DNA from: an uncultured Parabacteroides sp.
GTDB lineage: Bacteria > Bacteroidota > Bacteroidia > Bacteroidales > Tannerellaceae
NCBI GenBank assembly: GCA_900541965.1
Contig: UQLN01000013.1
Coordinates: forward strand, 25,987-89,986
DNA length: 64,000 nucleotides
Reading direction: 5' to 3'
This document shows positions 51,842 to 60,757 of this stretch, in pieces. A model generated the notes under the pieces. The model was not told where the DNA came from and made no database searches. It saw only the letters and a list, made by a program, of their open reading frames with translations. Position 1 is the stretch's first letter. Each line of letters starts with the position of its first letter. The translations under genes were made by a program, and so were the position numbers.

Positions 51842-53082
51842 ACCTCGAATTATTCATTGCAAAAAGAATCCATTTTAGTAAGGAGGGAAACAATCAGGCT
51901 ACCCCTCCCGTAGTCCGTATTGCCATTATCGGCATTGCGTTGGGACTGACTGTAATGATACTGTCCGTTGCGATAGTCATTGGTTTCAAGAAAGAAATAC
52001 GCAATAAAGTCATTGGTTTCGGTTCCCATATCCAGATTACGAATTTCGATAGCAATACCTCTTACGAATCGACTCCGATAGCTGTGAGCGATTCGCTCCT
52101 GCAACATTTAAAATTATTTCCGGGTATTCGCCATGTGGAGGCTTTTGCCACTAAACCGGGCATTCTGAAAACAGATACGGATTTCCAGGGAATCGTGTTG
52201 AAAGGAGTGGATACGGATTATGACTGGACATTCTTCCGCAATAACCTGAAAGAAGGAGAATTGCTGTCGTTGAGTCCGGATAAGGTATCGACAGATGTTG
52301 TGATTTCCCGTTACCTTGCAGACCTGCTGGGGCTGAAAGTGGGAGATTCTTTTCTGACTTATTTCGTGCAGGAAGATGTCCGTGCCCGTAAATTCCATAT
52401 TTCTGGTATTTACGAAACCGGTTTTCTCGACTACGATAAGATTTTTGTAATAACCGATATCCGGCAAATCCGTCGTCTGAACGGATGGGCGCAGGACGAA
52501 GTAAGTGGTTTGGAACTGTTGGTCGATAATTACAATCATCTCGACCAGACGGCAGAAGACCTCTATTTCGATATGGCGGAAAAGAAAGACCGGCAGGGAA
52601 ACACTTATTATACCCGTTCCATTAAAGAAATGAACCCGATGATATTCGACTGGCTGGAAGTGCAGGACATCAATGTTGTTGTTATCCTGGTATTGATTTT
52701 GGCTGTAGCCGGTTTTACCATGATTTCAGGTTTGCTTATTATTATTCTGGAACGTACCAATATGATCGGCATATTAAAAGCATTGGGGCAGAACAATGCG
52801 AGCATCCGCAAAATCTTTTTATATATTTCATTCTTCCTGATAGGAAAAGGTATGCTTTGGGGAAATGTAATCGGCATTACATTGTGTGTGGTACAATCTT
52901 GTTTCCATGTAGTGAGCCTCGATCCTTCCACTTATTATCTGGATGCTGTGCCTATCGACCTGAATATTGGAGCACTTCTCCTTTTAAATCTGGGAACTTT
53001 ATGTGCGGCAATGCTCATGATGTTGGGACCGTCTTACCTGATTACGAAGATAGACCCGGCAAAAAGCATCCGGTTCGAATAA
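51838..53082 (+). CDS. FtsX/LolC-E-type ABC transporter permease
   Basis: A 414-residue inner-membrane protein with one N-terminal TM segment (about 26-50, VRIAIIGIALGLTVMILSVA), a large periplasmic domain (about 55-265, containing IVLKGVDTDYDW and ISGIYETGFLDYDKIFVITD), then three TM segments (about 280-305, 325-355 and 375-400). This MacB/FtsX layout matches LolC/LolE, which extract lipoproteins from the inner membrane. The ATG overlaps the aminotransferase stop by 4 bp. The matching ATPase is not adjacent; the FtsE-like ATPase at 56982-57659 is one candidate but is more often linked to FtsX. It ends 1 bp from the convergent GT2 stop. Confidence 0.85.
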   Translation: MNLELFIAKRIHFSKEGNNQATPPVVRIAIIGIALGLTVMILSVAIVIGFKKEIRNKVIGFGSHIQITNFDSNTSYESTPIAVSDSLLQHLKLFPGIRHVEAFATKPGILKTDTDFQGIVLKGVDTDYDWTFFRNNLKEGELLSLSPDKVSTDVVISRYLADLLGLKVGDSFLTYFVQEDVRARKFHISGIYETGFLDYDKIFVITDIRQIRRLNGWAQDEVSGLELLVDNYNHLDQTAEDLYFDMAEKKDRQGNTYYTRSIKEMNPMIFDWLEVQDINVVVILVLILAVAGFTMISGLLIIILERTNMIGILKALGQNNASIRKIFLYISFFLIGKGMLWGNVIGITLCVVQSCFHVVSLDPSTYYLDAVPIDLNIGALLLLNLGTLCAAMLMMLGPSYLITKIDPAKSIRFE

Positions 53083-53083
53083 C

Positions 53084-54259
53084 TTAAATCCAGGAAGTAT
53101 AATCCCTCTTCCCTTTGAAATTCCTGTAAATATGGATGTATAAATCGTATGCAATCAGATTTATTTCCAGTAAAGGCAACCAGGCGGTCAATGGTTGCTG
53201 ATGGAGCAGTATGGCTGCTTTACGGAATACATTTATTCTTACGGCACAGCGGATAATGAGCAGTAACCCAGCAAACAAAGCAACCAGCCAGTTCCCCAAT
53301 ATACCCGTGACAATGGAAACTGAAGCGGCTATCAGGAATAGCAGGTACCCATATACCTCCATTTGGTAAAAGGCAAGCTGGAATCCTTTATAATAAGGCT
53401 GTGTGGCAGCGCGAGATACTTTTATCCCTTTCCAGGTTTCGTAGTCTTCCATCTCTCCTGTTTCCATAAGGCTGTTTGCCGAATATTCCACCTGCGTATT
53501 TTCAGGAGTTGCCGCATTGTTGACAAACAGGTCGTCTGCCCCGGCATGGAGATTCAACGATTTGCTGAACCCCTTTTGGGAAAAGAATAATTCCTTGCGG
53601 TAAGAGAGGTTGCAGCCGTTGCCGGAGTAAGGATGCCGGGCGAGGGCTGAAGATAGATACCTGAGTCCGTTCTGTAAATTATCATAGGCAATCATTTTGT
53701 GCATCATGCCCTTGTGGTATGGATAGGAGCAAAACCCTAACCGGATTTCGGTTTGTTTGGTGTACCCCCTTGTCATGGAGCTTATCCACTGGTCACTTAC
53801 CGGATAGCATCCCGATTCCGTGAAAAGCAACGTATCGTATTTAGCCGCTTTGATGCCCATGGTCAGTGCCAGTTTCTTGTGGCTCAGATATTGGGTGTCG
53901 TTGGGAACGAATGTATAATAGAGATGTTTGTATTCGCTGGAGAGGATTTTCAATACATCTTCACTTTCATCGTCGGAACCGTCATTTACAACAATAACTT
54001 CATATTCCGGATAGTCCTGGGTAAGTAACGCAGGAAGGTTCTTTTTCAGATTTTCCGGTTCTCCGTGTGTGTATACGATAATAGAGACGGGGACATTTCT
54101 TCCGGTTGTTGTCCTTTCATCCCTTTCTGCATTTTTTACCGCACGGACCGGGCGTGCATAAGCAACCAAAGCATAAAGTAGCTGGATAACAAATAATCCC
54201 CCGGTAATGCAGGCCAGGCATATTTCAAGGGAAGAGAGTGTAAGTAAATTTTCGCTCAT
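53084..54259 (-). CDS. Membrane-anchored family 2 glycosyltransferase
   Basis: A 391-residue protein with an N-terminal TM segment (about 10-32), a GT2 catalytic domain (about 50-275) and two or three C-terminal TM segments (about 300-350). GT2 motifs are VPVSIIVYTHGEPENLKKNL (the usual Asn replaced by His), YEVIVVNDGSDDESEDVL and LFTESGCYPVSDQWI. AGADDLFVNN fits the ED/D acid region. It probably adds sugar to an envelope polymer or lipid carrier; acceptor and donor are unknown. It follows lysA on the same strand, separated by an 86-bp region with inverted repeats. Confidence 0.85.
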   Translation of the reverse strand: MSENLLTLSSLEICLACITGGLFVIQLLYALVAYARPVRAVKNAERDERTTTGRNVPVSIIVYTHGEPENLKKNLPALLTQDYPEYEVIVVNDGSDDESEDVLKILSSEYKHLYYTFVPNDTQYLSHKKLALTMGIKAAKYDTLLFTESGCYPVSDQWISSMTRGYTKQTEIRLGFCSYPYHKGMMHKMIAYDNLQNGLRYLSSALARHPYSGNGCNLSYRKELFFSQKGFSKSLNLHAGADDLFVNNAATPENTQVEYSANSLMETGEMEDYETWKGIKVSRAATQPYYKGFQLAFYQMEVYGYLLFLIAASVSIVTGILGNWLVALFAGLLLIIRCAVRINVFRKAAILLHQQPLTAWLPLLEINLIAYDLYIHIYRNFKGKRDYTSWI

Positions 54260-54269
54260 CGACTAAATA

Positions 54270-54338
54270 GTTGACAATTGACAATTGACAGGTGACAGTT
54301 AAAGTCGAGAATAATTGTCAACTGTCACTTGTCAACCG
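54270..54338. repeat. Inverted repeat of TTGACA units between GT2 and lysA
   Basis: Three TTGACA-like units plus TGACAGTT (54270-54300) face their complements (aattgtcaactgtcac, then ttgtcaacc, 54313-54336). The imperfect stem lies just past the lysA stop on the minus strand and could attenuate or end its transcript. Confidence 0.55.
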
Positions 54339-54345
54339 TCCACTG

Positions 54346-55503
54346 TTAAAGTGTGTCTGAATAATAAGCCTTCGGCAATTTCCGGCAGTTGTATTGGGAA
54401 GCCATTACCTCTCCATAGGCACCGGCTGAACGCAACGCTATCAGGTCGCCGCGATGGGCTTTATTCAGTTCTATATCTTTTCCGAAAACGTCGGACGATT
54501 CACAAATCGGACCAACCACGTCATAAGCTTCCACCGCATCGTTACTGGAAATATTTTCTATCCGGTGGTAAGCGTCATACATTGCCGGACGGATTAGTTC
54601 GGTAAAGCCGGCATCAAGAATACAGAAATTCTTTGTTTCCCCTTCTTTTACATAGAGAACTCTGGAGATCAGCGTGCCACATTGTGCAACGATAGAGCGT
54701 CCCGGTTCGAAATGTACCTGTTGTCCGGGGCGAACCTGCAACAGCTTGTTGAATACGGCAAAATAATTGTCGAATGCCGGAATCGGCAAATGGTTCGGAT
54801 GATAATAATCGATACCCAGTCCTCCGCCGAAGTTCAGGTTTTCAACAGACAAACCACGTGCTTCCAGTTCTTCCTGAATTTCGTTCACGCGGATAGCCAG
54901 CCCACGGAAGGCGGAAAGGTCTGTGATTTGCGAACCGATATGGCAATGGATGCCGATTAATTTGATATGTTTCATTCCGGTAATCATATCCAGTACCTTT
55001 CCAAGCTGGCTCAGATTGATACCGAATTTATTTTCTTTCATACCGGTTGTAATCTTGGCATGTGTGTGGGCATCTACTTCCGGGTTGATACGCAAAGCTA
55101 TAGAAGCTACTTTATTCTTCGCTTCAGCCAGTTCGTTCAGTATTTCCAGTTCGGCGGCAGATTCGACATTGAAACAGAATATATCATTATCCAGTCCCAG
55201 GTTGATTTCCCAGTCGGCCTTGCCGACACCGGCAAAAACAATCTTATCGGAAGGAAAACCAGCGTCAAGAGCCGCTTGCACTTCGCCACCGCTTACGCAG
55301 TCCGCTCCCAAACCGTTTTCTGCTATGATGGAAAGGAGGCGTGGGTTTGCATTGGCTTTTATGGCGTAGTGAACATGATAACCATATTTTCCGGCTTCGG
55401 TTTTTACCATGTTGAGCGTTTCGTTCAATAGCTCAACGTTGTAATAATAGAAAGGCGTAGGAAGCGCCTTGAATTTTTCAATAGGAAAAGTTCCCTTTAG
55501 CAT
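54346..55503 (-). CDS. lysA: Diaminopimelate decarboxylase
   Basis: A cytoplasmic PLP enzyme making L-lysine from meso-diaminopimelate. The 385 residues form a fold-III alanine-racemase-like barrel with C-terminal beta domain. The PLP lysine is in VHYAIKANANP (about 44-54). GLGADCVSGGEVQAAL, the glycine-rich NFGGGLGIDYYHPNH, FEPGRSIVAQCG and CESSDVFGKD (catalytic Cys contributed across the dimer) are all present. It follows lysC by 99 bp with a strong terminator between them, so it likely has its own promoter even though the two enzymes share a pathway. Confidence 0.96.
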   Translation of the reverse strand: MLKGTFPIEKFKALPTPFYYYNVELLNETLNMVKTEAGKYGYHVHYAIKANANPRLLSIIAENGLGADCVSGGEVQAALDAGFPSDKIVFAGVGKADWEINLGLDNDIFCFNVESAAELEILNELAEAKNKVASIALRINPEVDAHTHAKITTGMKENKFGINLSQLGKVLDMITGMKHIKLIGIHCHIGSQITDLSAFRGLAIRVNEIQEELEARGLSVENLNFGGGLGIDYYHPNHLPIPAFDNYFAVFNKLLQVRPGQQVHFEPGRSIVAQCGTLISRVLYVKEGETKNFCILDAGFTELIRPAMYDAYHRIENISSNDAVEAYDVVGPICESSDVFGKDIELNKAHRGDLIALRSAGAYGEVMASQYNCRKLPKAYYSDTL

Positions 55504-55541
55504 AGTTGATAGTTGAAGAGTGAAAACTGAAAGTTGAAAAT

Positions 55542-55591
55542 AAAAAAACGGGAATTGAAAATGAATGGTTTATGTTGATTTTCAATTCCCG
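55542..55591 (-). terminator. Intrinsic terminator of lysC
   Basis: A perfect 14-bp stem (55549-55562 with 55578-55591) and 15-base loop, followed on the minus strand by seven T. It sits 11 bp after the lysC stop. Confidence 0.85.
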
Positions 55592-55602
55592 GTAAATCAT
55601 TT

Positions 55603-56916
55603 TCAATGCTTAAAAAGATGATCGCTCAATGCCTGCAAAGCTTTCTTCTTATCGGAAGCTTTAATAAGCAGCGAAACATTATAATTACTTCCGCCGTATG
55701 AAATCATACGGACAGGTACTTCTTTCATTGCATGGACGATGCTGGCTTCAAAACCTACATTCTCCCATTCCAGGTCGCCTACTACACAAACAATAACCAT
55801 ATCTTCGTCTACGGTTACGGTTCCGTATTTTTTCAAATCGTCTACGATTTCTTCCAGATGTTTGCGGTTGTCGATAGTTACGGAAACGCCGACTTCGGAA
55901 GTCGTTATCATATCGATCGGAGTCTGGTAGTTCTCAAAGATTTCAAATACTTTGCGCAGGAAACCGGTAGCAAGCAACATACGTCCGCTCTTTATTTTGA
56001 TGGATGTGATATTGTCTTTAGCTGCAACCGCTTTGATTTTTCCTTTTTCGGTCATGTTTGAAATCATGGTACCCGGGGCTTCCGGCTGCATCGTATTCAG
56101 CAGGCGGACAGGAATATTATTCAGCTTTGCAGGCAGGATACAAGTCGGGTGCAGGATTTTTGCGCCGAAATAGGCCAGTTCTGCAGCTTCTTCAAAATGC
56201 AGATGGCGGACAGGCGTGGTACCTTCTACAAAACGGGGGTCATTGTTGTGCATGCCGTCGATGTCTGTCCATATCTGGATTTCTTCGGCGCCGATAGCGG
56301 CTCCGATTAAAGAAGCGCTATAGTCGCTGCCACCGCGTTGCAGGTTGTCTATTTCCCCGTAAGCATTGCGGCAGATATATCCTTGTGTGATATACAATTC
56401 CGCATCGTTATGTTCGTTCAGCAGTTTTACAAGTCTTTCTTTGATATATACAGGGTCCGGTTCCGCATTCTTGTCCGTGCGCATGTAGTCCAGGGCCGGA
56501 AGCAGGACGGATTTAACTCCGCATTCGTTCAGGTACAGGTTCATCATTCCGGTAGAAATCAGTTCTCCCTGTGCCAATACCACTTTTTCTTCAAACAAAG
56601 TAAAGAGGTCTTTCGTAAAAGTGCGGATATAATCAAAATGAGATTTAATCAGTTCTTTGGCTTTCTGCTTATATTCTTCAGTACTGTAGAGCTCATCAAT
56701 ATGGCCATAATATTTCTGGGCCAGTTTATTGATGATTTCATTTGCTCCGTCCGGATTCTTCTTATACAAGTAGTCGGAGATTTCAACCAGTGAGTTGGTT
56801 GTGCCGGACATGGCAGACAAAACTACGATATTACGTTCTCCCGTAATCAGTTTCGCTACATCTTTCATTCTCTGTGCAGATCCCACAGAAGTACCGCCAA
56901 ACTTTAAAACTTTCAT
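55603..56916 (-). CDS. lysC: Aspartokinase
   Basis: A cytoplasmic kinase making aspartyl-phosphate, the entry to lysine, threonine and methionine synthesis. At 437 residues it is monofunctional (no homoserine dehydrogenase part). The kinase domain starts MKVLKFGGTSVGSAQRM and contains LQRGGSDYSASLIGAAIGAE and IWTDIDGMHNNDPR. The ACT domains are in the C-terminal third (about 300-437: SIKIKSGRMLLATGFLRKVF, MISYGGSNYNVSLLI) and would confer feedback control by amino acids. It follows the FtsE-like gene by 65 bp. Confidence 0.95.
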   Translation of the reverse strand: MKVLKFGGTSVGSAQRMKDVAKLITGERNIVVLSAMSGTTNSLVEISDYLYKKNPDGANEIINKLAQKYYGHIDELYSTEEYKQKAKELIKSHFDYIRTFTKDLFTLFEEKVVLAQGELISTGMMNLYLNECGVKSVLLPALDYMRTDKNAEPDPVYIKERLVKLLNEHNDAELYITQGYICRNAYGEIDNLQRGGSDYSASLIGAAIGAEEIQIWTDIDGMHNNDPRFVEGTTPVRHLHFEEAAELAYFGAKILHPTCILPAKLNNIPVRLLNTMQPEAPGTMISNMTEKGKIKAVAAKDNITSIKIKSGRMLLATGFLRKVFEIFENYQTPIDMITTSEVGVSVTIDNRKHLEEIVDDLKKYGTVTVDEDMVIVCVVGDLEWENVGFEASIVHAMKEVPVRMISYGGSNYNVSLLIKASDKKKALQALSDHLFKH

Positions 56917-56981
56917 TTTCTTTTACTGTATATTAAATTGTTCTTCTTCTCTTTAAATGCGTTGCAAAGTTACATAAAAAA

Positions 56982-57659
56982 TCAATCCCCAACATCACTC
57001 AGGCAGGCATTCTCGCATTTAACTATACGGGCCGGATAATTATGAACCAATGTATAGTTGTGGGTGGTCATGATGACCGAGGTCCCCTTTTTCCGGATAT
57101 CGTGGAGAAGTTGCACGATTTGTCCGCTTGTTTCAGGGTCCAGGTTGCCTGTCGGTTCGTCGGCAAGTATCAGTACCGGGTCGTTCAGCAAGGCGCGGGC
57201 TATTACGATACGTTGCTGTTCCCCGCCCGAAAGTTCGTGCGGCATTTTATATCCCTTGTCTTGCATGCCTACTTGTTGGAGGACCTCTGCAATGCGTTCG
57301 TTAATCTCGCTTTTTTTCTTCCATCCGGTCGCTTTCAGTACGAACTCCAGGTTTTTTAAAACAGAACGGTCGGTAAGCAGTTGGAAATCCTGGAAAACAA
57401 TCCCCAGTTTTCTGCGGAGATAAGGAATATCTTTCCGTTTCATCTTGCAAAGATTGTAATCCAGCAACCATGCCTCTCCCTGATTGATGGGGATTTCGCA
57501 GTATAAGGATTTCAACAGACTGCTCTTGCCGGAACCGACTTTTCCGATAACATACACGAATTCCCCGTTATGGAGAGTTAATGATGCATCCTGCAGGATG
57601 GTGTTCTCGTCGCGGCAAATCTCCACATTTTCCAGTTTGAGCAGAATTGAATCTTCCAT
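56982..57659 (-). CDS. ftsE: FtsE-like ABC ATPase
   Basis: A 225-residue ABC ATP-binding subunit. Walker A is GKVGSGKSSLLKS (about 38-50), the Q-loop is GIVFQDFQLL, the signature ELSGGEQQRIVIARAL, Walker B LILADEPTGNLDPE, and the switch histidine is in MTTHNYTLV. The closest relation is FtsE/LolD-type ATPases. FtsE works with FtsX to control cell-wall hydrolases at division, but FtsX is not adjacent here, so the symbol is tentative. It lies 10 bp downstream of hisIE, in the his operon run. Confidence 0.8.
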   Translation of the reverse strand: MEDSILLKLENVEICRDENTILQDASLTLHNGEFVYVIGKVGSGKSSLLKSLYCEIPINQGEAWLLDYNLCKMKRKDIPYLRRKLGIVFQDFQLLTDRSVLKNLEFVLKATGWKKKSEINERIAEVLQQVGMQDKGYKMPHELSGGEQQRIVIARALLNDPVLILADEPTGNLDPETSGQIVQLLHDIRKKGTSVIMTTHNYTLVHNYPARIVKCENACLSDVGD

Positions 57660-57669
57660 AACTATCTAT

Positions 57670-58266
57670 TTAACCTTTATGTCTTTTCTTTAATTCACGT
57701 GCAAGGTCTTCCAGACGGAGCCCTTTGCTTGTCAGCAATACGATAAGGTGGTAAACCAGATCGGATGCTTCATAAATAAAACCGTCTTCGGTTCCGTTTG
57801 TTGCTTCGATAACGGTTTCTACCGCTTCTTCTCCGACTTTCTGAGCCATACGGTTCACGCCTTTCAGGAATAAAGAAGTAGTATAGGAACCTTCCGGCAT
57901 TTCCTGGCGGCGTTGCTCGATGAAGTTCTGCAGGTATTTCAGGAACATGATATCTTCCACGTTCTTTTCTCCGAAACAAGTGTCGGAACCCGTATGGCAA
58001 ACCGGTCCGGCGGGAATTGCTTTGATTAATAAAGTATCATTGTCGCAATCGGCAGTGATATTAACAACCTGTAGCGTGTTGCCGCTGGTCTCACCTTTCA
58101 TCCATAAGCGGTTTTTTGTACGGCTGAAGAAAGTTACTTTGCCCGTTTCTTTTGTTTCTTCGTAAGCTTCTTCATTCATAAAACCTAACATCAACACTTT
58201 GTTCGTGTTGTAGTCCTGGACAATAGCGGGAATCAAACCGCCCATTTTTTCAAAATCTAATTTCAT
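57670..58266 (-). CDS. hisIE: Bifunctional phosphoribosyl-AMP cyclohydrolase / phosphoribosyl-ATP pyrophosphatase
   Basis: A 198-residue fusion enzyme for steps 2 and 3 of histidine synthesis. The HisI part (about 1-105) has MLGFMNEEAYEETKETGKVT and the zinc-binding pattern DCDNDTLLIKAIPAGPVCH with GSDTCFGE. The HisE part (about 110-198) has SYTTSLFLKGVNRMAQKVGE, EAVETVIEATNGT and the DLVYHLIVLL helix. It follows hisF by 13 bp. Confidence 0.96.
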   Translation of the reverse strand: MKLDFEKMGGLIPAIVQDYNTNKVLMLGFMNEEAYEETKETGKVTFFSRTKNRLWMKGETSGNTLQVVNITADCDNDTLLIKAIPAGPVCHTGSDTCFGEKNVEDIMFLKYLQNFIEQRRQEMPEGSYTTSLFLKGVNRMAQKVGEEAVETVIEATNGTEDGFIYEASDLVYHLIVLLTSKGLRLEDLARELKKRHKG

Positions 58267-58279
58267 TTTTATATATGTA

Positions 58280-59035
58280 TTATATTCTTACATTGATACC
58301 TTCTTCGGAAAGGAATTGTTTTAACCCGTTGATACCTATTTCCCCGAAGTGGAACACACTTGCTGCTAATGCGGCATCAGCTTTGCCAAGTGTGAAGGCA
58401 TCGCGGAAATGTTCCTGCTTGCCTGCGCCTCCGGAAGCAATCACCGGAATATGCAGTTGTTTAGCCAGGTTTGCCAAGGCTTCATTTGCATAACCATCTT
58501 TTACACCGTCATGTGTCATACTGGTGAACAGGATTTCGCCGGCACCACGGTTTTCCGCTTCGGCAGCCCATTGGTACAAATGTTTTCCGGTCGGGATACG
58601 CCCTCCGTTCAGATAGCAAATCCAGTCCCCGTTTTCAAAGTTTGCATCGATGGCAACCACACACACCTGGCTGCCGAAATTCTTGGCAATTTCTTCTATC
58701 AAGTCCGGGGTTCGTAATGCTGCCGAATTAATCGATACTTTGTCGGCTCCTGCACTCAGCAGGCGGTCCACATCTTTCATTTCATTGATTCCTCCACCGA
58801 CAGTGAAAGGAATACTGATATTTGCTGCAACCTTTTTCACCAGTTCCGTGAAGGTTTTACGTCCTTCGTGCGAGGCTGTAATGTCCAGATAAACCAGTTC
58901 ATCCGCACCGTCACGGCTGTATTGGGCACCCAGTTCGACCGGGTCGCCGGCATCGCGGAAATTAACAAAGTTAATCCCTTTGACGGTTTTTCCATCTTTA
59001 ATATCCAAACAAGGTACTATTCTTTTTGCCAGCAT
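58280..59035 (-). CDS. hisF: Imidazole glycerol phosphate synthase, cyclase subunit
   Basis: A 251-residue TIM barrel that pairs with HisH to make imidazole glycerol phosphate and AICAR. It starts MLAKRIVPCLDIKDGKTVKG. The catalytic aspartates lie in PCLDIKDG (about Asp11) and in FTSMTHDGVKDGY (about Asp130). TVGGGINEMKDVDRLLSAGA and VIASGGAGKQEHF are the phosphate-binding loops. It lies between hisA (19-bp gap) and hisIE. Confidence 0.97.
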   Translation of the reverse strand: MLAKRIVPCLDIKDGKTVKGINFVNFRDAGDPVELGAQYSRDGADELVYLDITASHEGRKTFTELVKKVAANISIPFTVGGGINEMKDVDRLLSAGADKVSINSAALRTPDLIEEIAKNFGSQVCVVAIDANFENGDWICYLNGGRIPTGKHLYQWAAEAENRGAGEILFTSMTHDGVKDGYANEALANLAKQLHIPVIASGGAGKQEHFRDAFTLGKADAALAASVFHFGEIGINGLKQFLSEEGINVRI

Positions 59036-59054
59036 AAATTATTGTTTTCTTTTA

Positions 59055-59774
59055 TCAGGTAAAACGAAGCAGGTCTTTCAATCGGATTCTACCTTCGTAA
59101 ATTGCTTTTCCGAAGATAACTGCCTGAATACCCGCCTCTTCCAGTTTTTCTATGTCTTGAATTGAGCTAACACCGCCACTGGCAATCAGGTACAGGAAAG
59201 GCAGTGCTTCTTTTATCTCCTTGTAAAGCTCTATGGCTGGTCCCTGTAACATGCCGTCGCGGCTGATTTCCGTGCAAATTGTTTTGGTAATGCCTTTATC
59301 GTAATATTCCCGGATAAAAGACACCAGTTCTTTATCCGTTGTTTCTTCCCATCCGCTGATGGCTATTTTCTTATCTTTGGCATCTGCGCCGAGAATAATT
59401 TTTTCGTTTCCGAACTTCTGTATCCAGGAAGTAAAGGTGGCGGGGTCTTTTACGGCAATGCTTCCGCCCGTTACCATTTGCGCCCCGCTTTCGAACGCAA
59501 TTTCCAAGTCGCCTTCCTGTTTCAACCCACCTCCGAAGTCGATAATCAGGGAAGTGCGGGTGGCTATCCGCTCCAATATCCTGTAGTTTATGATTCGTCC
59601 CTGGCGAGCTCCGTCCAAATCAACCAGATGTAAACGGCGGATACCGTTTTCTTCGAACATCTTTGCTACTTCCAGCGGGTCTTCGTTATATATTTTCTTT
59701 GTATCGTAGTCTCCCTGTGTGAGACGTACGCATTTTCCATCTATCAAATCGATGGCAGGGATAAGCTCTATCAT
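59055..59774 (-). CDS. hisA: ProFAR isomerase
   Basis: A 239-residue TIM barrel for step 4 of histidine synthesis. It starts MIELIPAIDLIDGKCVRLTQ, with the catalytic Asp in PAIDLIDG (about Asp8) and the second in TEISRDGMLQGP (about Asp126-130). FGGGLKQEGDLEIAFESGA and ASGGVSSIQDIEKLEEAG are the half-barrel phosphate sites. It follows hisH by 4 bp. Confidence 0.97.
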   Translation of the reverse strand: MIELIPAIDLIDGKCVRLTQGDYDTKKIYNEDPLEVAKMFEENGIRRLHLVDLDGARQGRIINYRILERIATRTSLIIDFGGGLKQEGDLEIAFESGAQMVTGGSIAVKDPATFTSWIQKFGNEKIILGADAKDKKIAISGWEETTDKELVSFIREYYDKGITKTICTEISRDGMLQGPAIELYKEIKEALPFLYLIASGGVSSIQDIEKLEEAGIQAVIFGKAIYEGRIRLKDLLRFT

Positions 59775-59778
59775 AAGT

Positions 59779-60369
59779 CTATAATTTTAAAAAGTTATTA
59801 AGTATAACCTCGCCTACGGAACCACTTTTTTCCGGATGGAACTGGGTGGCATAGAAATTATCTTTATGTAGAGAAGCGCTGAATGGAAGGATATATTCTG
59901 TAGTCGCTGCCGTATATTCGTTTACAGGTACATAATAACTATGTACGAAATATACGAATTTATTTTCCAGTTCCTTGTTGAAGAGCCCGTCCTGTACATT
60001 CCTGATCGTATTCCATCCCATATGGGGAACTTTGTCTTCGTGCCTTTTGGGAACGAAAAGTTTTACTTCGGTATCGAATATACCCAGACAATCAGCGTCT
60101 CCCTCTTCCGAGTGGCGGCACATCAACTGCATTCCCAGGCAAATACCAAGTACCGGTTGTTTTAGATTTTTAATCAGGCTGTCCAGTTTATTCTCTTTCA
60201 GGTGCTCCATAGTGGTCTGGGCTTCACCCACACCGGGAAAAATTACTTTGTCGGCTTTACATAATATTTCCGGGTCTGCTGTAATGGTCGGTTCGATGCC
60301 CAACCGTTTTAGAGCATAGCTTACTGAATATATGTTTCCGGCATTGTATTTGACAATGGCAACGTTCAT
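59779..60369 (-). CDS. hisH: Imidazole glycerol phosphate synthase, glutaminase subunit
   Basis: A 196-residue class I glutamine amidotransferase that feeds ammonia to HisF. It starts MNVAIVKYNAGNIYSVSYAL. The nucleophile is the Cys in LGICLGMQLMCR (about Cys76-80), and the His/Glu pair is in TQFHPEKSG. HMGWNTIR is a HisH hallmark. It is the first gene of the run hisH-hisA-hisF-hisIE-ftsE here; hisG, hisD, hisC and hisB are not in the window. Confidence 0.96.
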   Translation of the reverse strand: MNVAIVKYNAGNIYSVSYALKRLGIEPTITADPEILCKADKVIFPGVGEAQTTMEHLKENKLDSLIKNLKQPVLGICLGMQLMCRHSEEGDADCLGIFDTEVKLFVPKRHEDKVPHMGWNTIRNVQDGLFNKELENKFVYFVHSYYVPVNEYTAATTEYILPFSASLHKDNFYATQFHPEKSGSVGEVILNNFLKL

Positions 60370-60398
60370 CGTTCTTCCAAGTTTTTTGTATTGAGTTG

Positions 60399-60406
60399 CA
60401 AAACTA
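60399..60406 (-). promoter_or_regulatory. Predicted promoter box of the his run
   Basis: The minus strand reads TAGTTTTG, fitting TAnnTTTG, 29 bp before the hisH ATG. No attenuator or His-rich leader peptide was recognised. Confidence 0.4.
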
Positions 60407-60528
60407 ACAAATTATAACGACATACGGACGTCTGCTTTATGAAAAGTTGCGGAAGGAATGTTATTTGTGATAAATTGACTGTATGATGTCTTGTCCCTTT
60501 GAAACGACAATCTTCATTTTCTTATTCG

Positions 60529-60589
60529 ATTCATAGTTATGGTTTTTTCAATTCATAGTTATGATTTGGAAAAACCATAACTATGAATC
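60529..60589. repeat. Cluster of three ATTCATAGTTATG repeats (site 2)
   Basis: Copies lie at 60529-60549 (forward), 60551-60569 (forward) and 60568-60589 (inverted). The outer two form a perfect 20-bp inverted repeat, GATTCATAGTTATGGTTTTT and its complement; the inner pair forms a 13-bp stem. The family is the same as at 17182-17240. It lies about 210 bp beyond the OFF-facing promoter of cassette 2, where cassette 1 has its terminator. Confidence 0.75.
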
Positions 60590-60757
60590 GGGAAAAGTTC
60601 AAACAGGAAGTATCAGGAAACATGCTGGTTCATGTATCTCTGTTACAAAACAGAAGAGGGTTGTGTTTTTGACTTATTTTTAAAGAAAATGGGTGTCGCT
60701 ATGTCTGTGAAGGTAGGATGGTCTTGTTTTTATGTATATATGTGTTAATTTTAACTT
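60590..60757. other. Gene-free stretch between repeat cluster and cassette 2
   Basis: Nothing supported was found here: only short open frames (longest about 16 codons from an ATG) without ribosome-binding sites, in AT-rich sequence. Confidence 0.4.
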
